A DNA stretch of 64,000 nucleotides from Gemmataceae bacterium (GCA_022842245.1 JALHPZ010000013.1:1-64000); one strand, 5' to 3'. Positions 8,536-17,213 are shown, numbered from the stretch's first letter. Made by a program: numbers and translations. The notes: a model not told the origin generated them from the sequence alone.

Positions 8536-9329
8536 ATCGGTTTCAAATCGGAATCGTTGTCGAATCGACGGGCCTGCCGATCCGCTCCGCCATCGAGCAG
8601 GCGTCGAATTGGGCCGTCGACGGCCTCCAGGCCGACGGCGTCGGCGCGCTCGCCGCGAGCTCACTTGGCGAGACCGGCCGGCGCGAGTTCAAGAACCTCC
8701 TCCGCTCCTTCAACCTCGAACTCGCCGCCATCGGCTGCCCGCTCCGGCGCGGCCTCGATTCACCGGAGGATCAACAAAAGCGACTCGAGAACATCCGCAA
8801 CGCAATGCAGCTCGCGTACGATCTCGGCGCGAAGAGAGTCGTCGTACCCTTACCCAAACTGCCCGAACCGGAATCGCCGGCGGCGAACACGCTGCGCGAA
8901 TCGCTGCTCGCCCTCGCCGCGCACGGCGACCGCGTCGGCACCGTCGTCTGCCTCGAAGCGGGCCTCGACGACGCGGCGAAAGTGAAGGACTACCTCGCAG
9001 CCTACGATAGCGGCGCGCTCGCCGTGAACTTCGATCCGGTGAATTTCCTCGTCAATGGCCACGATCCGCTGAAGGCCGCGATGACACTGACGGGGCGCAT
9101 CGGCCACACCCACGCCCGCGACGCCCGGCGGTCCACCGCCCACGCGATCCCGGAAGAGGTCCCGGTCGGTGCCGGGGATATCGAATGGCTGGCCTACATC
9201 GCCACGCTCGAAGCGATCGACTACCGCGGCTACCTGACCATCGAGCGGACCCTTGGCGCCCAACGGCTCGACGACCTCGCCGCCAGCGTTCGCTTCCTCC
9301 GCCGGTTCGCGCCCCGGCCCGGAAAATAA
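8532..9329 (+). CDS. Sugar phosphate isomerase/epimerase, xylose-isomerase-like TIM barrel
   Basis: A 265-residue protein of the AP_endonuc_2 (xylose isomerase-like TIM barrel) superfamily. Supporting segments are CLEAGLDDAA (metal-ligand Glu), VNFDPVNFLVNGHDPL (Asp), IGHTHARDARR (His and Asp) and GYLTIERT (terminal Glu). These are the positions that normally bind a divalent cation. The substrate cannot be told. I chose the ATG at 8532, which overlaps the stop of the nuclease-like gene, because the longer frame has no family sequence. It is followed by a 70 bp gap. Confidence 0.78.
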   Translation: MNRFQIGIVVESTGLPIRSAIEQASNWAVDGLQADGVGALAASSLGETGRREFKNLLRSFNLELAAIGCPLRRGLDSPEDQQKRLENIRNAMQLAYDLGAKRVVVPLPKLPEPESPAANTLRESLLALAAHGDRVGTVVCLEAGLDDAAKVKDYLAAYDSGALAVNFDPVNFLVNGHDPLKAAMTLTGRIGHTHARDARRSTAHAIPEEVPVGAGDIEWLAYIATLEAIDYRGYLTIERTLGAQRLDDLAASVRFLRRFAPRPGK

Positions 9330-9399
9330 TTCCACGCCGTTCAAATTCCGGCTACCATCGGTCGAATAGCGTGCATTGTCGCCGCATCGAGGGCCTTCC

Positions 9400-9708
9400 A
9401 TGTCGTTCGCCGTCCTCCCGCTGTTCGCGCAAAACGTCGCCGGATCCCACGATTCCACGCTCGAAGGCGCGATCGCCCGGAACATCGTCCCGGTCGCCGC
9501 GATCGTCCTCGGCATCCTCTGGTTGATCGTCTATTCAGTCATGGAAGAATGGCGGAAGGTGCGCGTCGCCGAGCAAAACGCGATCCTGAAGAAGGAGATG
9601 CTCGAACGGGGCTTCACGGCCGACGATATCGTTCGCGTGATCCGCAACGGCGGTCCGGCTGATAAGATGGCCTTGAAATCCAAGGCCAATCCCGAAGACG
9701 GCGCATGA
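9400..9708 (+). CDS. Small single-pass membrane protein of unknown function
   Basis: A 102-residue protein with one transmembrane helix (about residues 30-48, NIVPVAAIVLGILWLIVYSV). A charged cytoplasmic helix follows (EEWRKVRVAEQNAILKKEML), then ERGFTADDIVRVI. The EMLERGFTADDIVRVI segment resembles a short conserved motif in planctomycete membrane proteins, but I cannot assign a function. ATG at 9400 is preferred over a start at 9376 because it directly precedes the hydrophobic region. The gene overlaps selA by four bases (ATGA). Confidence 0.65.
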   Translation: MSFAVLPLFAQNVAGSHDSTLEGAIARNIVPVAAIVLGILWLIVYSVMEEWRKVRVAEQNAILKKEMLERGFTADDIVRVIRNGGPADKMALKSKANPEDGA

Positions 9709-11096
9709 CCAATCCCTTTCGTTCCCTGCCCTCGGTCTCGGAACTGTTGGAAGCCACGGAACTGGCCGACGTCCGCCGGTCGGTTCCGCACGATTCGCTC
9801 GTCGCCGCGTTGCGCCGCGAACTCGACCGCGCCCGCTCGGACATCGCCGCCGGTCGGCCCGTCGCCCCGACATCGTCGGACCTCCTCGCATCTGCGATCG
9901 CCTCGCTTCAAATTGACCTTCGCCCGAGTCTCCGCACCGTCCTGAACGCGACCGGCATCGTGCTGCACACGAACCTCGGCCGGGCGCCGATGGCGGAATC
10001 GGCCGCGCACGCGGCGTACGACGCGGCCCGGGGCTATCTCAACCTCGAACTCGACCTTGCTACCGGCGAACGCTCTTCGCGCCAGAACGCCGTGCGCGCG
10101 GGAATATGCCGACTGACCGGTGCCGAGGCCGCCACGGCCGTCAACAACTGCGCCGCTGCCACGGTCATCGTGCTGCGAGCGCTCGCGGCCGGCAAGGAAG
10201 TCATCGTCTCGCGCGGGCAGTTGATCGAAATCGGCGGCAGCTTCCGCATCCCGGAAATCCTCGCCGTCAGCGGCGCGACGCTCCGCGAAGTGGGCACGAC
10301 GAACATCACCCGCGCCGCCGACTATGAGAAGGCCATCGGCCCGAATACCGGCGCGATAATGCGCGTCCATGCCAGCAACTATCGCGTGCGAGGATTCACC
10401 CATTCCGCGACGATCGATGAACTCGTCGCCATCGGCCGGAAGCACGGTGTACCCGTCATCGACGACGTCGGCAGCGGCGCGGCCGTCGACTTCGCCGCGC
10501 TCGGCTTCCCGGACGAACCGCTCGTCGGCGACGGCATCCGCGCCGGGGCGGACGTTGTCCTCTTCAGCGGGGACAAGTTGCTTGGCGGTCCGCAGGCGGG
10601 GATCATCGCCGGGAAGCGCCGCTGGATCGACGCGATCGAGAAGGACCCGTTCATGCGGGCCGTGCGGCTGGACAAGATGGCACTCGCGGCGCTGGAGGCG
10701 ACGCTCGCGCACTACCGCGATCCAGCACAGGCGTTGTCCGAGGTTCCCGTGCTGCGGATGCTGACGACGCCGATCAAGGATTTGCGGCACCGATGCGAGC
10801 GGCTTGCGGAGCGAATCCGAGTTCTCGACGGGATCGCGGCCGTAGAAATCTTGGACGACACGGCGTACGTCGGCGGCGGTTCGCTGCCGGATCAGGCGAT
10901 TCCGACCATCGTATTGGCCGTTACCGCGAAGGATCTGAGCGAAGACGAGTTCACCCGACGGTTGCGCGTCGGCGAGCCGGCCGTGCTCGCACGCATCCGG
11001 AACGGTCGAGTGCTCTTCGACCTCCGTGCCGTCTTCCCGGCGCAGGAAGACGCACTCGTCAGCGCGATCCAGACAGCCGTTCACGGATCGCCGTGA
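9705..11096 (+). CDS. selA: L-seryl-tRNA(Sec) selenium transferase
   Basis: PLP enzyme that converts seryl-tRNA(Sec) to selenocysteyl-tRNA(Sec), needed for selenoprotein synthesis. The 463-residue product matches the usual length. It contains LNATGIVLHTNLGRAPM near residue 80, the VHASNYRVRGFT segment and the PLP lysine Lys291 in FSGDKLLGGPQAG (E. coli equivalent about 295). Translation is probably coupled to the small membrane protein upstream. selB, selD and the selC tRNA are not in this window, and I found no gene here with an in-frame TGA. Its 3' end overlaps the convergent DUF1802 gene by 38 bp. Confidence 0.95.
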   Translation: MTNPFRSLPSVSELLEATELADVRRSVPHDSLVAALRRELDRARSDIAAGRPVAPTSSDLLASAIASLQIDLRPSLRTVLNATGIVLHTNLGRAPMAESAAHAAYDAARGYLNLELDLATGERSSRQNAVRAGICRLTGAEAATAVNNCAAATVIVLRALAAGKEVIVSRGQLIEIGGSFRIPEILAVSGATLREVGTTNITRAADYEKAIGPNTGAIMRVHASNYRVRGFTHSATIDELVAIGRKHGVPVIDDVGSGAAVDFAALGFPDEPLVGDGIRAGADVVLFSGDKLLGGPQAGIIAGKRRWIDAIEKDPFMRAVRLDKMALAALEATLAHYRDPAQALSEVPVLRMLTTPIKDLRHRCERLAERIRVLDGIAAVEILDDTAYVGGGSLPDQAIPTIVLAVTAKDLSEDEFTRRLRVGEPAVLARIRNGRVLFDLRAVFPAQEDALVSAIQTAVHGSP

Positions 11097-11622
11097 TCCG
11101 CCGGGCGAATTCGGCATCGGAGAGCACCGGCGTCCCTTCGTCGCGCAACTCGCGATTGAGTTCCACCCAGGTCTTGCACCCTTCGTAGCCCGGTAGTTCC
11201 GGCACAACGATTTCCGGCACGGCGTAGACTCGCACCGCGAGCACGTACAGCCCCGGCGAGCGATAGTGGAATCGATGCTCCACGGTTTCGGGCGTCCAGA
11301 TGTGCCAGTCGGCGAGCGCGAGCGCGGCATTCAGATCATTCACGAAGACGACATCGGCGACATCGACGTAGTGCGCGAGGTGGATCGTCCCCGGCGTGCG
11401 CGGCGCGGCCTCGGCCAAGTCGAGGTAGCGCATCGCCTCGGGCTGGATACCCTTGCGGTGCTGTTCGTGGTAGTGCGTCGGGTACAGCCAGAAGCGGGCA
11501 TGCTCCGGCTTGAACTCGCCGCCGACCTCGGCGATGCCCCCCTTGCGGAGGATGACGGTCTGCGTGCCGTCGGCGAGCGCCCCGCAGACGGCGGCCCATT
11601 CCTTGAAGGCGATCCTCAGCAT
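11059..11622 (-). CDS. DUF1802 family protein
   Basis: A 187-residue protein of unknown function. The N-terminus (MLRIAFKEWAAVCGAL, then QTVILRKGGIAEVGGEF) and the FWLYPTHYHEQ segment are the recognisable DUF1802 hallmarks, with RFHYRSPGLYVLAVRVY further on. DUF1802 genes are common in planctomycetes and cyanobacteria; no activity is established that I know of. The start at 11622 is supported by the family N-terminus. It overlaps the end of gpsA by 7 bp, so the two are probably one transcript. At its 3' end it overlaps selA, which is transcribed in the opposite direction. Confidence 0.82.
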   Translation of the reverse strand: MLRIAFKEWAAVCGALADGTQTVILRKGGIAEVGGEFKPEHARFWLYPTHYHEQHRKGIQPEAMRYLDLAEAAPRTPGTIHLAHYVDVADVVFVNDLNAALALADWHIWTPETVEHRFHYRSPGLYVLAVRVYAVPEIVVPELPGYEGCKTWVELNRELRDEGTPVLSDAEFARRITAIRERLSGSR

Positions 11623-12617
11623 TCGCTTTCCTCCCCGACGTAGCGGGTCATCAGGTCGCTCACGGCCGCGAGCGGGGGTTTCCCCTCGTGGAGTACCTGG
11701 TGCACGGCGGTCATGATCGGCGTTTCGATGCCCCGCGCCTTGGCCCATTCGGCGACGCTGCGGGCGGTCCAGACGCCTTCGGCCACCATCGGCCCGGCGA
11801 GGATGTCCGTTAGCGTTTCGCCCTTGCCGAGTCGCTCGCCGACGCGGCGGTTGCGGCCGTGGCGGCTGAAACAGGTGGCGATGAGGTCACCGGCGCCGGC
11901 GAGGCCGGCGAAGGTGGCGGCGTCGGCGCCGGCGGCGACGCCGAAGCGGGTCATCTCGACGAGTCCGCGGGCGAGGAGCGCGGCCTTGGCGTTGTCGCCG
12001 AAGCCGAGCCCGTCGCAGATGCCGGCGGCGATGCCGAGGACGTTCTTGAGCGCGCCGGCGAGTTCGACGCCGACGACGTCGCGGTTCGTGTAGACGCGGA
12101 AGCGGTCGCTACCGAACGCCGCCTGGATTTCGAGTGCGAATTCGGGATCGCGGCTGGCGGCGACGACGGAGGTGGGCAGGCCGCGGGCCATCTCCTCCGC
12201 GTGGCTGGGTCCGCTGAGGACGCCGGTCGTCTGCGGGCCGAAGAGCGATTCCAGGATCTGCGTGGGTCGCAGGAACGTGCCGTTTTCGATCCCCTTCGCG
12301 AGGCTGAGCAGGCGAACCGAACCGGTGCAATGGCTCGGGAACGGCGCGAGGGCGACGCGGAGGAACGCCGTCGGGATGGCGATGGCCCAGAGATCCGCAT
12401 CGGCGACCGCGCGGGCCGGATCGTGCTCGATCGCGACGCTGTCGGGGATGCGCACGCCGGGGAGCAGCCGGGCGTTCTCGCGCTTCGCCGCGAGCTCCGC
12501 GGCCCATTCGGGCCGGGCGGACCACAGCGCCACCCCGTGGCCCAATTTCGCCAGGTGCACGGCCATCGCCGTGCCCCACCCCCCGGACCCCAATACCGCG
12601 AATCGGAACCGGCGCAT
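11616..12617 (-). CDS. gpsA: NAD(P)-dependent glycerol-3-phosphate dehydrogenase
   Basis: Reduces dihydroxyacetone phosphate to sn-glycerol-3-phosphate, the backbone of membrane phospholipids. The 333-residue protein has the N-terminal dinucleotide-binding loop (LGSGGWGTAMA), the lysine-containing SLAKGIENGT segment and the C-terminal signature VELAGALKNVLGIAAGI. GFGDNAKAALLARGL also matches the family. Length is normal. It leads a probable two-gene unit with the DUF1802 gene. Confidence 0.96.
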   Translation of the reverse strand: MRRFRFAVLGSGGWGTAMAVHLAKLGHGVALWSARPEWAAELAAKRENARLLPGVRIPDSVAIEHDPARAVADADLWAIAIPTAFLRVALAPFPSHCTGSVRLLSLAKGIENGTFLRPTQILESLFGPQTTGVLSGPSHAEEMARGLPTSVVAASRDPEFALEIQAAFGSDRFRVYTNRDVVGVELAGALKNVLGIAAGICDGLGFGDNAKAALLARGLVEMTRFGVAAGADAATFAGLAGAGDLIATCFSRHGRNRRVGERLGKGETLTDILAGPMVAEGVWTARSVAEWAKARGIETPIMTAVHQVLHEGKPPLAAVSDLMTRYVGEESEC

Positions 12618-12793
12618 CGTCTCCTCCGAACGGATCGTTTTCCCACGTGGAATATCTTACCCACCTTCCGTCAACGGACGCGGCATGATGGAAAAACCGC
12701 TGAAGGGAGGGAATTCGGGAAGTCGATGCGGTAAAGGCGGCAAACTCGACGGGGTTTTCGAGACGGGCCGCAATGCGTTCCGGAGGATTCGCC

Positions 12794-13024
12794 ATGACGA
12801 CGCAACTCAAGGTGTTTCGATCAGCTGAGGACGAGTGGGACGACTGCGAGCGGCCGGAGCCGTCGGTCAACGTCCGGCTCGGCGATCTACTCCCGCTCGT
12901 GGCCATGGCCCAGCGCATGAACTTCATGTGGGTGAAGGATTTCCTCGACGACGAAGTGACGATCACCGAGGACCTGCACGAAGTCCTCCAGAGTTTCCGC
13001 GGTTGCCGCCCGAACGCGGGCTGA
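12794..13024 (+). CDS. Small conserved-looking hypothetical protein
   Basis: A 76-residue acidic protein (MTTQLKVFRSAEDEWDDCER...) without signal peptide or transmembrane segment. A good ribosome binding site (cggagga, about 12780-12786) precedes the ATG at 12794, and a strong terminator follows its stop, so it is very likely a real, independently transcribed gene. The core VRLGDLLPLVAMAQRMNFMW is mostly helical in appearance. No known family is recognised. Confidence 0.6.
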   Translation: MTTQLKVFRSAEDEWDDCERPEPSVNVRLGDLLPLVAMAQRMNFMWVKDFLDDEVTITEDLHEVLQSFRGCRPNAG

Positions 13025-13043
13025 TGCGAAGAGAGAATTCCCA

Positions 13044-13070
13044 CGACTCCGCCGATCGGCGGAGTCGTTT
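13044..13070 (+). terminator. Intrinsic terminator after the small acidic protein
   Basis: A perfect 24-base palindrome (10-base arms cgactccgcc and ggcggagtcg around gatc) is followed by ttt and cattttc. It lies 20 bp after the stop at 13024 and just before the end of the convergent nnrE gene, so it probably separates the two. Confidence 0.75.
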
Positions 13071-13720
13071 CATTTTCCGGTCCGATACTCGTCGATCAGT
13101 TTTCGCGGCGCGCCGATATCGACGACGTGCAGCTCGCCAGTCCACTCGCGGGCTTGGGGGTTCGCGAAGCCGAGCTTCGGCGCGACGAACGTGGCGGTCT
13201 GGTTCGCCCGCACCGTTGGCCCGAGCGGTTCGCCGGTATCGCAATCGAGGCCGGACGGAATGTCCACGGCGAACACCGGCTGCCCACTCGCATTAATGGC
13301 CTCCACGATCCCATCGAACGGTCTGCCCAGCCCGCGACTCAAGCCGGTGCCGAACAGGGCGTCGACGATCCAACCCTCGCCGGGTTGCCAGTCGCGGATC
13401 GGTCGGATGGTCAGCCCGATCTTCGTCGCGATCTCGAAGTTTGTCTCGGCGTCGGGCGGCAGGAAGCCGTCGACGAGGAACAGCTCGACGGGCCAGCCGG
13501 CGATGTCGAGGTGGCGGGCGATGACGAACCCGTCGCCGCCGTTGTTGCCGGGACCGCAGAGGATCGCCGTCGGCGCACGATCGCGATTCCACCGAATCAG
13601 GAGTTCGGCGCAGCCGCGGCCGGCGTTCTCCATCAGGACGATGCCGGGGATGCCGTACTCCTCGATGGCGCGCCGGTCGAGTTCGCGAACCTGCTTGCGG
13701 GACAGGTGGAATCCGCTCAT
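13070..13720 (-). CDS. nnrE: NAD(P)H-hydrate epimerase (YjeF N-terminal domain)
   Basis: Repairs damaged nicotinamide cofactors by interconverting the R and S forms of NAD(P)H hydrate. The 216-residue protein shows GIPGIVLMENAGRG, the nucleotide loop CGPGNNGGDGFV and DALFGTGLSRGLGRPF. The region VFAVDIPSGLDCDTGEP supplies the family's catalytic Asp. Only the epimerase domain is present; the ADP/ATP-dependent dehydratase domain that is fused to it in E. coli must be encoded elsewhere. It overlaps the end of the upstream sugar kinase gene by four bases (ATGA). Confidence 0.93.
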   Translation of the reverse strand: MSGFHLSRKQVRELDRRAIEEYGIPGIVLMENAGRGCAELLIRWNRDRAPTAILCGPGNNGGDGFVIARHLDIAGWPVELFLVDGFLPPDAETNFEIATKIGLTIRPIRDWQPGEGWIVDALFGTGLSRGLGRPFDGIVEAINASGQPVFAVDIPSGLDCDTGEPLGPTVRANQTATFVAPKLGFANPQAREWTGELHVVDIGAPRKLIDEYRTGK

Positions 13721-14697
13721 CGGCGGATCCTCAGCCCCTGCCCCTTCAGGAGTTCGTCGACTTCGTCCTTGGCAATCCAGGGCAGGTCGCCGGGGATGCT
13801 GTGCTTGAGCGCGCCCATCGCGGCGCCGATCTCGAGTCCGCGGGGGAAATCGCCTTCGAGGATGCCGTGGATGACACCGGCGGCAAAGGCGTCCCCGGCA
13901 CCGAGGCGGTCGACGATCTCCACTTCGTAGTCGGCGGTGGTGAACGTGTGGCCAACGGAATAGCCGATGCCTCCGAAGGTGTTCCGCCAGACCAGCGGGG
14001 TCTGGCGTCGGACGCCGGCGACCATCGTCAGTCCGAAGCGGTCAACGAGGCGTTCGGCGACTTCGGCGAAATCCTGGCCGGTGATGCCGAACAACTGATC
14101 GGCGTCCGGTTCGCTGGCGAGAAGCAAATCCATACCGGGCAGCAGTTCGGCGAGCGTGCGGCCGGCGGTCTCGCGGCTCCACAACTTCGAACGATAGTTC
14201 AGGTCCATGCTCGTCCGAAGGCCCGCCGCACGGGCGGCCGCGAGCGCCTCGGCGGTCGCTGCCGCGACGTTCTCGCCGAGCGCCGGCGTGATGCCCGTCA
14301 CGTGGAACCACTTCGCGCCCTGGAAGATCGTCGGCCAGTCGAACGCGCCCGGCTCCACCCGCGCGATGCTCGAATCCTTGCGGTCGTACAGGATGGAACT
14401 GGCGCGCGGCGCCGCGCCGAACTCGAGGAAGTACAACCCGCAGCGCCCGTCGTCGGCGAAGTCCACGTGCGGCTCCACGCCGGCCTCGCACACGCGATTC
14501 GCCACGAGGCGACCCAACGCGTTGTCGGGCAGGCGCGACACCCACGCCGCCGTACGGCCCAAACGCGCCAGCCCGACGGCCGTGTTCAACTCCGCGCCGC
14601 CGATCTCGATGTCGAACTGACGCGCCTGTTCGATGCGCTGGAAATGGGGCGGGGCGAAGCGAACCATCGCCTCCCCGAACGTCACGATTTCTGTCAT
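13717..14697 (-). CDS. kdgK: PfkB-family sugar kinase, 2-dehydro-3-deoxygluconate kinase-like
   Basis: Ribokinase-fold kinase predicted to phosphorylate 2-keto-3-deoxygluconate. The 326-residue protein has the N-terminal motif EIGGAELNTAVGLARLG and the C-terminal active-site motif DRLGAGDAFAAGVIHG, whose Asp is the catalytic base. The FGEAMVRFAPP start and the LNYRSKLW segment are typical of KdgK-type members, but substrate choice within PfkB is hard to read. ATG at 14697 fits the family N-terminus. It forms a two-gene unit with nnrE. Confidence 0.82.
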   Translation of the reverse strand: MTEIVTFGEAMVRFAPPHFQRIEQARQFDIEIGGAELNTAVGLARLGRTAAWVSRLPDNALGRLVANRVCEAGVEPHVDFADDGRCGLYFLEFGAAPRASSILYDRKDSSIARVEPGAFDWPTIFQGAKWFHVTGITPALGENVAAATAEALAAARAAGLRTSMDLNYRSKLWSRETAGRTLAELLPGMDLLLASEPDADQLFGITGQDFAEVAERLVDRFGLTMVAGVRRQTPLVWRNTFGGIGYSVGHTFTTADYEVEIVDRLGAGDAFAAGVIHGILEGDFPRGLEIGAAMGALKHSIPGDLPWIAKDEVDELLKGQGLRIRR

Positions 14698-14812
14698 GCG
14701 GGAGAGTGTGCGGGTTGTACCGCTCGGGGACAAGGGGCAAACCGGCGGGACTTTCCAAATGGTTCGCGAACTGCCGGGAAGGAGCAGGATGCCGGGGCGG
14801 AGCGTGAATCAT

Positions 14813-14886
14813 GGCGAGCCGAGCGGCGTCAGCCGCCGGGTGTCGCACCGGTCCGCAACCCGGCGGCTGACGCCGCTCGGCTCGCC
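14813..14886. repeat. Composite palindromic repeat, copy 1
   Basis: Perfect 29-base inverted arms (14813-14841 and 14858-14886) enclose a 16-base loop. The arms start ggcgagccgagcggcgtcag. A closely similar element lies in inverted orientation at 21425-21500. Both are flanked on the same relative side by a short-word array based on attccg/gcggaat. The size and dispersal resemble REP/BIME elements. Confidence 0.85.
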
Positions 14887-14901
14887 GGGGTTCTGGTTTT
14901 T

Positions 14902-14930
14902 ATTCCGAATTCCGCATTCCGAATTCCGCA
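14902..14930. repeat. Short-word array (attccgaattccgc) next to palindrome copy 1
   Basis: Two tandem copies of a 14-base word, attccgaattccgc, follow a ttttt run beside the palindrome. A longer, degenerate version of the same wording on the other strand is at 21304-21413, also beside a palindrome copy. Confidence 0.6.
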
Positions 14931-14939
14931 CTGGCGACG

Positions 14940-15320
14940 TCAGCTCGAACTATAGTTGTCCGGGAGGGCGTTGACCTTGATCGGGACCTCGCCCTCTTTC
15001 TTTTTGCCGTTCTCGGCTTCCTTGGGGGCGTCGATCCCTTCGCCGAATTTGACGTGATACTTGAAGTTGGCGATCGCGAGATTGTCGTTCGGCAACAGGG
15101 CGGCGCGGCGGATGCGCTGGCCGTTGACCCGCGTGCCGTTCGTGCTGCCGAGGTCGCGGACGAGCACGAGGCCTTCCGTCTTCACGAGCACGCAGTGCTG
15201 CTTCGAGACGCTCTTGTGGTCGATGAACAGATCGCAGCCTTCGTCCCGCCCCACTAACGTCAGATCCTTGACCAGATCCAGCGCCGGCCCGCCGTCGACT
15301 GGAATGAGTCTCGCACGCAT
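14940..15320 (-). CDS. FHA-domain protein
   Basis: A 126-residue protein that is almost entirely a forkhead-associated domain, which binds phosphothreonine peptides. The core motifs are visible: GRDEGCDLFIDHKSVSKQHC (GR, S..H) and DLGSTNGTRVNGQRI. A lysine/glutamate-rich tail follows (EAENGKKKEGEVPIKV). FHA proteins commonly read the products of Ser/Thr kinases, and this window encodes one (45285-47282), but no link is shown. It lies 75 bp downstream of the large lipoprotein gene on the same strand. Confidence 0.9.
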   Translation of the reverse strand: MRARLIPVDGGPALDLVKDLTLVGRDEGCDLFIDHKSVSKQHCVLVKTEGLVLVRDLGSTNGTRVNGQRIRRAALLPNDNLAIANFKYHVKFGEGIDAPKEAENGKKKEGEVPIKVNALPDNYSSS

Positions 15321-15395
15321 TGCGTCTCCCGAAGGGGATTCGATGGCGGCATGATATCCGAAATCCGGATACCCGCGACAATCCTTTTCGACCGA

Positions 15396-17192
15396 TTATT
15401 CCGCGACGGGATCCGCCGCCAGCCGGGCGGCCCGCCCCGCCAGCCGCTTTGCGTGCGCCGCCCGCTCCGGATCCGATTTCGCCAGCGCACCGTTCGCGGC
15501 GACGTGGCGCTCCCACGCGTCCTTCGCGATCGACCAGGCGTCCTTCGCACCCGCGAGGGCCGCGGCCCGGCCGGCATCCTTCGGGTCGTGCCGCAGCAAC
15601 CGGATCGTGGCACGCTCCGCCTGCTCGTGCTTGCAGACCGCCAGCAAGTACGATAAATCGGCCGCGCAGAGCGGCAGGATGCTGCGCTCCTCGATCGATT
15701 GCACGACCTGTCCACCCTTCTCCCAGAATTGCGCGATCGCCGCCTGGGCGTCGGGCAGATTGGCCTGATTCTGCGGGAGCCTCGCAATCGATTGTTTCTC
15801 GTACAACTCGTCGGCCCGGGCGCCCCAATCCTTGAGCGCCTCGGCCGAGACCGGATTGCGCCGCGCCTGCGCCCGGATCTGGCCCACCGCCCGTTCCCGT
15901 TCCACCAGCACCCGCACGACTTCGTTGAACTGACCCCGACCGATCCGCTCCCGCGGGTTCGGATCCAGGACCAGTTCCGAATATCGTCTGAGGAAAAACC
16001 CCTTCAAGGCGTTCCGCACTTCATTGTTGAGAACCTCTGCCGGCGGATCGAAGAGATCGAGCGGGATCGGTGAGAGCTTGGTGATCTGTTCGAGGAGGCG
16101 AAGTTCCCGCGAGGGCGTTGTATCCGTGCCGCCCTCTTCGAGCGGGAGGAACGAGTGCAGCACGCGGGTCAGGCCGTATTTGTCACCGTTGACCGGAGCG
16201 CTCCAGACTTTCGTGTCGGCACCGAAACGCCCGACGAGTTTCGCGGGGTCCCGCGCCAGCTTCACGCCGACCTCCATGCCGATCTTCCGTTCCATCAGCT
16301 TCATCCGGTCGGACGTCGCCATGAAGGGAACGGCGACATAAACGGTGGCCGTCTTGAGCAGGTCCGGGGAGCCGTCCCACGGGCGGGATTTGTCCTCGAT
16401 CCAGGGTTTCAGAAGTTCGGGTTTCGCCACCAGTTCCGTGAGCGTGCCGGGGAACGGCTCGCCGCGCCACGGATCGAACAGCGTCACCGAACCGTTCGGC
16501 ATCCGGCAGCCCACGGCCCAGAACGGGCCTTTCGTCGCCTTGTCGTCCTCGACGGCGATGCTGGCGGCGGTTTCCCGACCCGGCGGGCCGATCAGACAGC
16601 CATCCAGACCGAGTTGCTGGATGGCCGCGAGGAACAGGTAGGCCCGATCCAGCCCGCTGCCGTAGCCGCGGAGGAGGAGGAACTGCGGCGGGAGCGGCGG
16701 CGAGAACGCAGGACCGGCGGGCGAGACCACGAGGGCCTGCCGGAGATACACCAGCCGGCAAACCCAATCGAACGCCATGCGGGCTTTCCGCTCGTCTGGA
16801 AGTTCGCCGAGATCGAGCGAGCGGAGCGCATCGCGAATCGCAAGGCACTCCGACAGGTACGCGGCGTCGAGATTGCTGAATGGCGTCCCCGCGACTTCCT
16901 TCAATTCTTCGGCGCTTAGCCGCAGCCGTTCCGCCAGCGCCTTCGCGGCGTCCGCCGGCATCGGCTGGGGCGATTCCGCGGCCGGCACTTCCCCGAGGTC
17001 GGAATTCAACAGGGACACGGCCTGGCGGGCACCGCCGAGGTCGGGCTGGCGACGGAGGATCGCCGCACACACGGGCCACGGATCGGCCTTGGCGGCTTTC
17101 TCAACGGAGGCGTCGCCGGTCGGTCCGGTTTTCGCCGTACAACCGACGGCGAGCACGGCGGTGAGGAGGGCGACGATTCGAATCGGAGTCAT
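15396..17192 (-). CDS. Large lipoprotein, possibly transglutaminase-like
   Basis: A 598-residue protein of no recognised family. The signal peptide ends in a lipobox (LAVGC, Cys18). The region from about 150 to 215 (RMAFDWVCRLVYLRQAL ... LLLRGYGSGLDRAYLFLAA) has the layout of bacterial transglutaminase-like domains. A small residue followed by an RAYLF helix stands where the catalytic Cys would be, so it may be inactive or simply a different fold. The C-terminal third is helical and rich in Ala, Arg and Lys. It lies between kdsA and the FHA gene, all on the minus strand. Confidence 0.55.
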   Translation of the reverse strand: MTPIRIVALLTAVLAVGCTAKTGPTGDASVEKAAKADPWPVCAAILRRQPDLGGARQAVSLLNSDLGEVPAAESPQPMPADAAKALAERLRLSAEELKEVAGTPFSNLDAAYLSECLAIRDALRSLDLGELPDERKARMAFDWVCRLVYLRQALVVSPAGPAFSPPLPPQFLLLRGYGSGLDRAYLFLAAIQQLGLDGCLIGPPGRETAASIAVEDDKATKGPFWAVGCRMPNGSVTLFDPWRGEPFPGTLTELVAKPELLKPWIEDKSRPWDGSPDLLKTATVYVAVPFMATSDRMKLMERKIGMEVGVKLARDPAKLVGRFGADTKVWSAPVNGDKYGLTRVLHSFLPLEEGGTDTTPSRELRLLEQITKLSPIPLDLFDPPAEVLNNEVRNALKGFFLRRYSELVLDPNPRERIGRGQFNEVVRVLVERERAVGQIRAQARRNPVSAEALKDWGARADELYEKQSIARLPQNQANLPDAQAAIAQFWEKGGQVVQSIEERSILPLCAADLSYLLAVCKHEQAERATIRLLRHDPKDAGRAAALAGAKDAWSIAKDAWERHVAANGALAKSDPERAAHAKRLAGRAARLAADPVAE

Positions 17193-17213
17193 TCGTGTCT
17201 CGATCGGTCGGGT

